7,612 nt of DNA from positions 1,032,987-1,040,598 of the forward strand of contig CP070650.1 of NCBI GenBank assembly GCA_020354595.1. Reading direction: 5' to 3'. This DNA is from Myxococcales bacterium (lineage in GTDB: Bacteria > Myxococcota_A > Polyangia > Polyangiales > Houyiibacteriaceae). The notes beneath the pieces are model-generated. The model was not told the DNA's origin, searched no databases, and saw nothing but the letters and a program-made list of their open reading frames with translations. Of the stretch, positions 6,591 to 7,612 are shown piece by piece; positions within the stretch are counted from its first letter, which is position 1, and each line of letters starts with the position of its first letter. A program made the position numbers and the translations under genes.

Positions 6591-6612
6591 AGTATGTCAA
6601 ATCTGACATACT
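6591..6612. promoter_or_regulatory. Perfect inverted repeat, probable operator of the XRE regulator
   Basis: The arms AGTATGTCA (6591-6599) and TGACATACT (6604-6612) are perfect reverse complements around the 4-base spacer AATC. The site lies 34 bases before the XRE start and 85 bases before the first tad-region ORF. On the minus strand it contains a perfect TTGACA (6600-6595), and TAGAAT (6592-6587) overlaps its end. No well-spaced promoter can be assigned, but the site is placed where a dimeric XRE repressor would bind for autoregulation. The remaining shared upstream sequence (6613-6697) holds a GCCGCGCGGC palindrome and a T run, with no convincing promoter. Confidence 0.6.
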
Positions 6613-6697
6613 CCCAACAAGCCGCGCGGCCTGTTCTTTTTTTCGCGCTTTGAGACGATTCGACGCAACTCCGAAAACCTCCGTCCGATAACGGGTT

Positions 6698-6832
6698 GTG
6701 GTTTTCGCGGAGTACATCGTCCTGGTCGGAGTCGTCGTCCTCATCGCAGGTCTGGCGCTCTACGGCCTCGGTGTCCCACTCGTGCAAGCGTTTTACCTCA
6801 CGAAGCTCCTCATTCTTTTACCGATTCCCTGA
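6698..6832 (+). CDS. Small Flp-like membrane protein without leader peptide
   Basis: This 44-codon ORF begins at GTG 6698 and ends with TGA 6830-6832, 19 bases before the Flp pilin ATG. The product starts MVFAEYIVLVGVVVLIAG and is a single hydrophobic helix with a short tail ending LLPIP. About 73% of third positions are G/C, as expected for coding sequence here. Aligned without gaps to the predicted mature part of the next gene's pilin, both are 44 residues and share E5, Y6, I7, G11, A20, G25 and L28. It therefore looks like a Flp paralogue or pseudopilin. Unlike a prepilin it has no N-terminal leader and no Gly before the cleavage position; an in-frame TAA at 6689-6691 rules out a longer form. 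The Shine-Dalgarno is weak. Its function is inferred only: a minor pilin-like or assembly component of the Tad system. Confidence 0.65.
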   Translation: MVFAEYIVLVGVVVLIAGLALYGLGVPLVQAFYLTKLLILLPIP

Positions 6833-6840
6833 GCGAAAAA

Positions 6841-6846
6841 AGGAGG
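6841..6846 (+). promoter_or_regulatory. Strong ribosome-binding site of the Flp pilin gene
   Basis: A perfect AGGAGG follows a run of A residues and stands 5 bases before ATG 6852. It is the strongest ribosome-binding site in the window, fixes the pilin start, and suits an abundant structural protein. Confidence 0.85.
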
Positions 6847-6851
6847 CTCTC

Positions 6852-7034
6852 ATGCACAAAGACCGAGCAAACAACAATCTGATGGCTGACCAGCGTGGCC
6901 TCACCACCGTGGAGTACATCAACGTGATGGGGCTCATTGCCGTGGTGGGCATCGCGGCCTGGCAACAGTTCGGCGAGACGCTGACCGGGGAAATAGAGGC
7001 GGCGGACAGCTACATCTCGGACGTGGTTCAGTAG
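6852..7034 (+). CDS. flp: Flp/Fap-type class IVb prepilin (Tad pilus major pilin)
   Basis: The 60-residue precursor has a 16-residue hydrophilic leader ending ADQRG, the predicted cleavage point after G16, and a mature N-terminus LTTVEYINVMGLIAVVG. The Gly(-1), Glu(+5), Tyr(+6) pattern is the hallmark of Flp prepilins. The mature protein is 44 residues: one hydrophobic helix plus an acidic tail. After cleavage by the peptidase encoded just downstream, subunits would assemble into the adhesive Tad/Flp pilus outside the cell. ATG 6852 is set by a perfect AGGAGG; a second in-frame ATG at leader residue 11 lacks such a site. It is 12 bases from cpaA and 19 bases after the small Flp-like ORF, so the genes should form one operon. 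Confidence 0.92.
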   Translation: MHKDRANNNLMADQRGLTTVEYINVMGLIAVVGIAAWQQFGETLTGEIEAADSYISDVVQ

Positions 7035-7046
7035 CGGGGTTGCGTA

Positions 7047-7592
7047 GTGCTTGCACCCATCCCGATATCGTTGGGGCTTGCGCTTGCCATCGCTACGGTG
7101 GCCGCCGTCTACGATGGTCGTTCGGGCACGATTCCCAATTGGCTCACGCTGCCCCCAGTCCTATTCGCCCCGCCGACCTACGCGCTCGCGCTTGGGCTTG
7201 AGTACGGGGTGCAGAGCGTAGCGGCTGTTCTTGCGAGTGGCATCGCACCCTACTTGCTCTTCCGGCGACGGGCCGTTGGGGGTGGTGACGTGAAGTTGTT
7301 CGCGGCGCTCGGTGCGGTGACTGGCTTTGACCCATTACTTGGGGTGCGAATCCAGCTGGGTGCCTTCCTCGCGGCGATGCTGGTCGCGTTCGCCGGCTTG
7401 GCTTGGCAAGGCAAGCTCTTCTCCACTGTCCTATCCGCCGGCGCGATGTCTTTGAACCGCTTCTTGCCGGCGAGTCGCCAACTGCGGGTCAGCGACAGTC
7501 TACTCACCCCTGTTCGAATGGGGTCGGCGGTTCTCCTCGCAACAGTCGGCTCCGCGCTGGCCTACGCGACTCCACTCTGGAGCGGTCGATGA
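7047..7592 (+). CDS. cpaA: Prepilin peptidase, A24 family (CpaA/TadV type)
   Basis: The 181-residue product is an inner-membrane aspartic protease that removes leaders from Flp prepilins and pseudopilins. It is the short form lacking the N-terminal methylase domain of PilD-type enzymes, as usual in Tad systems. Both catalytic aspartates are visible: D23 in YDGRSGTIPNWLT and D81 in GGGDVKLFAALGA. Hydrophobic helices at about 7-22, 36-50, 56-71, 84-95, 101-119 and 158-175 fit the expected polytopic fold. The start is GTG 7047, with only a weak GGGG site about 8 bases upstream; translation may depend partly on the pilin gene 12 bases before. The stop TGA overlaps the next ATG. Confidence 0.93.
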   Translation: MLAPIPISLGLALAIATVAAVYDGRSGTIPNWLTLPPVLFAPPTYALALGLEYGVQSVAAVLASGIAPYLLFRRRAVGGGDVKLFAALGAVTGFDPLLGVRIQLGAFLAAMLVAFAGLAWQGKLFSTVLSAGAMSLNRFLPASRQLRVSDSLLTPVRMGSAVLLATVGSALAYATPLWSGR

Positions 7593-7612
7593 CGCGCTTA
7601 CCAGCGGCCACG
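7589..7612 (+). CDS. Start of the next tad-operon gene (3' truncated by the window)
   Basis: ATG 7589 overlaps the cpaA stop as ATGA, with GGAG at 7579-7582, 6 bases before it. Only eight codons (MTRLPAAT) are visible, so the product cannot be identified. In Tad loci the gene after cpaA is often cpaB/rcpC or a TadE-type pseudopilin, but that is context, not sequence evidence. Confidence 0.6.

Noticed and set aside
6621..6643. GCCGCGCGGC palindrome followed by a T run, resembling an intrinsic terminator
   Set aside because: With a realistic loop the stem is only about three base pairs, the T run is several bases away, and no plus-strand gene ends upstream.
6557..6787. N-terminal extension of the XRE regulator to a start at 6787
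   Set aside because: The extra 77 residues show no domain character, run through the palindrome and are antisense to the Flp-like ORF; the HTH protein is complete from 6556.
6696..6851. N-terminal extension of the Flp pilin to a start at 6696
   Set aside because: It would give a Ser-rich sequence before a normal 16-residue prepilin leader; AGGAGG at 6841-6846 clearly marks ATG 6852, and the frame shifted by two bases encodes the Flp-like ORF.
1..7612. Search for CRISPR arrays, tRNA/rRNA genes, insertion sequences or attachment sites
   Set aside because: No direct repeat series, tRNA-like cloverleaf, transposase or duplicated target site was seen by eye anywhere in the window.

Overview
The window is GC-rich bacterial chromosome with short intergenic gaps and strong G/C preference at third codon positions. 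The gene mix (a RecBCD-type recD, a LemA/M48 membrane module, Tad/Flp pilus genes) fits a Gram-negative proteobacterium-like or myxobacterium-like organism. That placement is only an impression from gene content and composition; no rRNA or other phylogenetic marker is present.

Layout, left to right. (1) Bases 1-2068, plus strand: the C-terminal end of recD, overlapping by one base a complete GMC-family flavoprotein oxidoreductase. (2) Bases 2065-5210, minus strand: lemA, a large four-helix M48 metallopeptidase with a long C-terminal extension, and a DUF2007-type protein with a C-terminal membrane anchor, separated by gaps of only 3 and 4 bases. Beyond a 58-base gap with its own candidate promoter lies a 60-residue HTH/IF2_N-like protein, whose stop overlaps that of the GMC gene. 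(3) Bases 5278-6201, plus strand: a classical short-chain dehydrogenase, divergent from lemA across 67 bases and apparently read from a very short or absent leader. (4) Bases 6293-6556, minus strand: an 87-residue XRE-type regulator, divergent from region 5; a perfect 9+9 bp inverted repeat lies in the shared upstream region. (5) Bases 6698-7612, plus strand: the start of a Tad (tight adherence/Flp) pilus operon. It holds a 44-codon Flp-like ORF with no leader peptide, a normal Flp prepilin, the CpaA/TadV-type prepilin peptidase, and the first codons of a further gene coupled to cpaA by an ATGA overlap.

How they work together. The lemA-M48-DUF2007 genes look like one envelope-associated operon. 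The XRE gene and its palindrome are placed to autoregulate and possibly to control the tad operon. The most noteworthy item is the 44-residue ORF at 6698-6832. It aligns without gaps to the predicted mature part of the neighbouring pilin (both 44 residues, Glu5-Tyr6 in both), but it starts exactly where a processed pilin would start.
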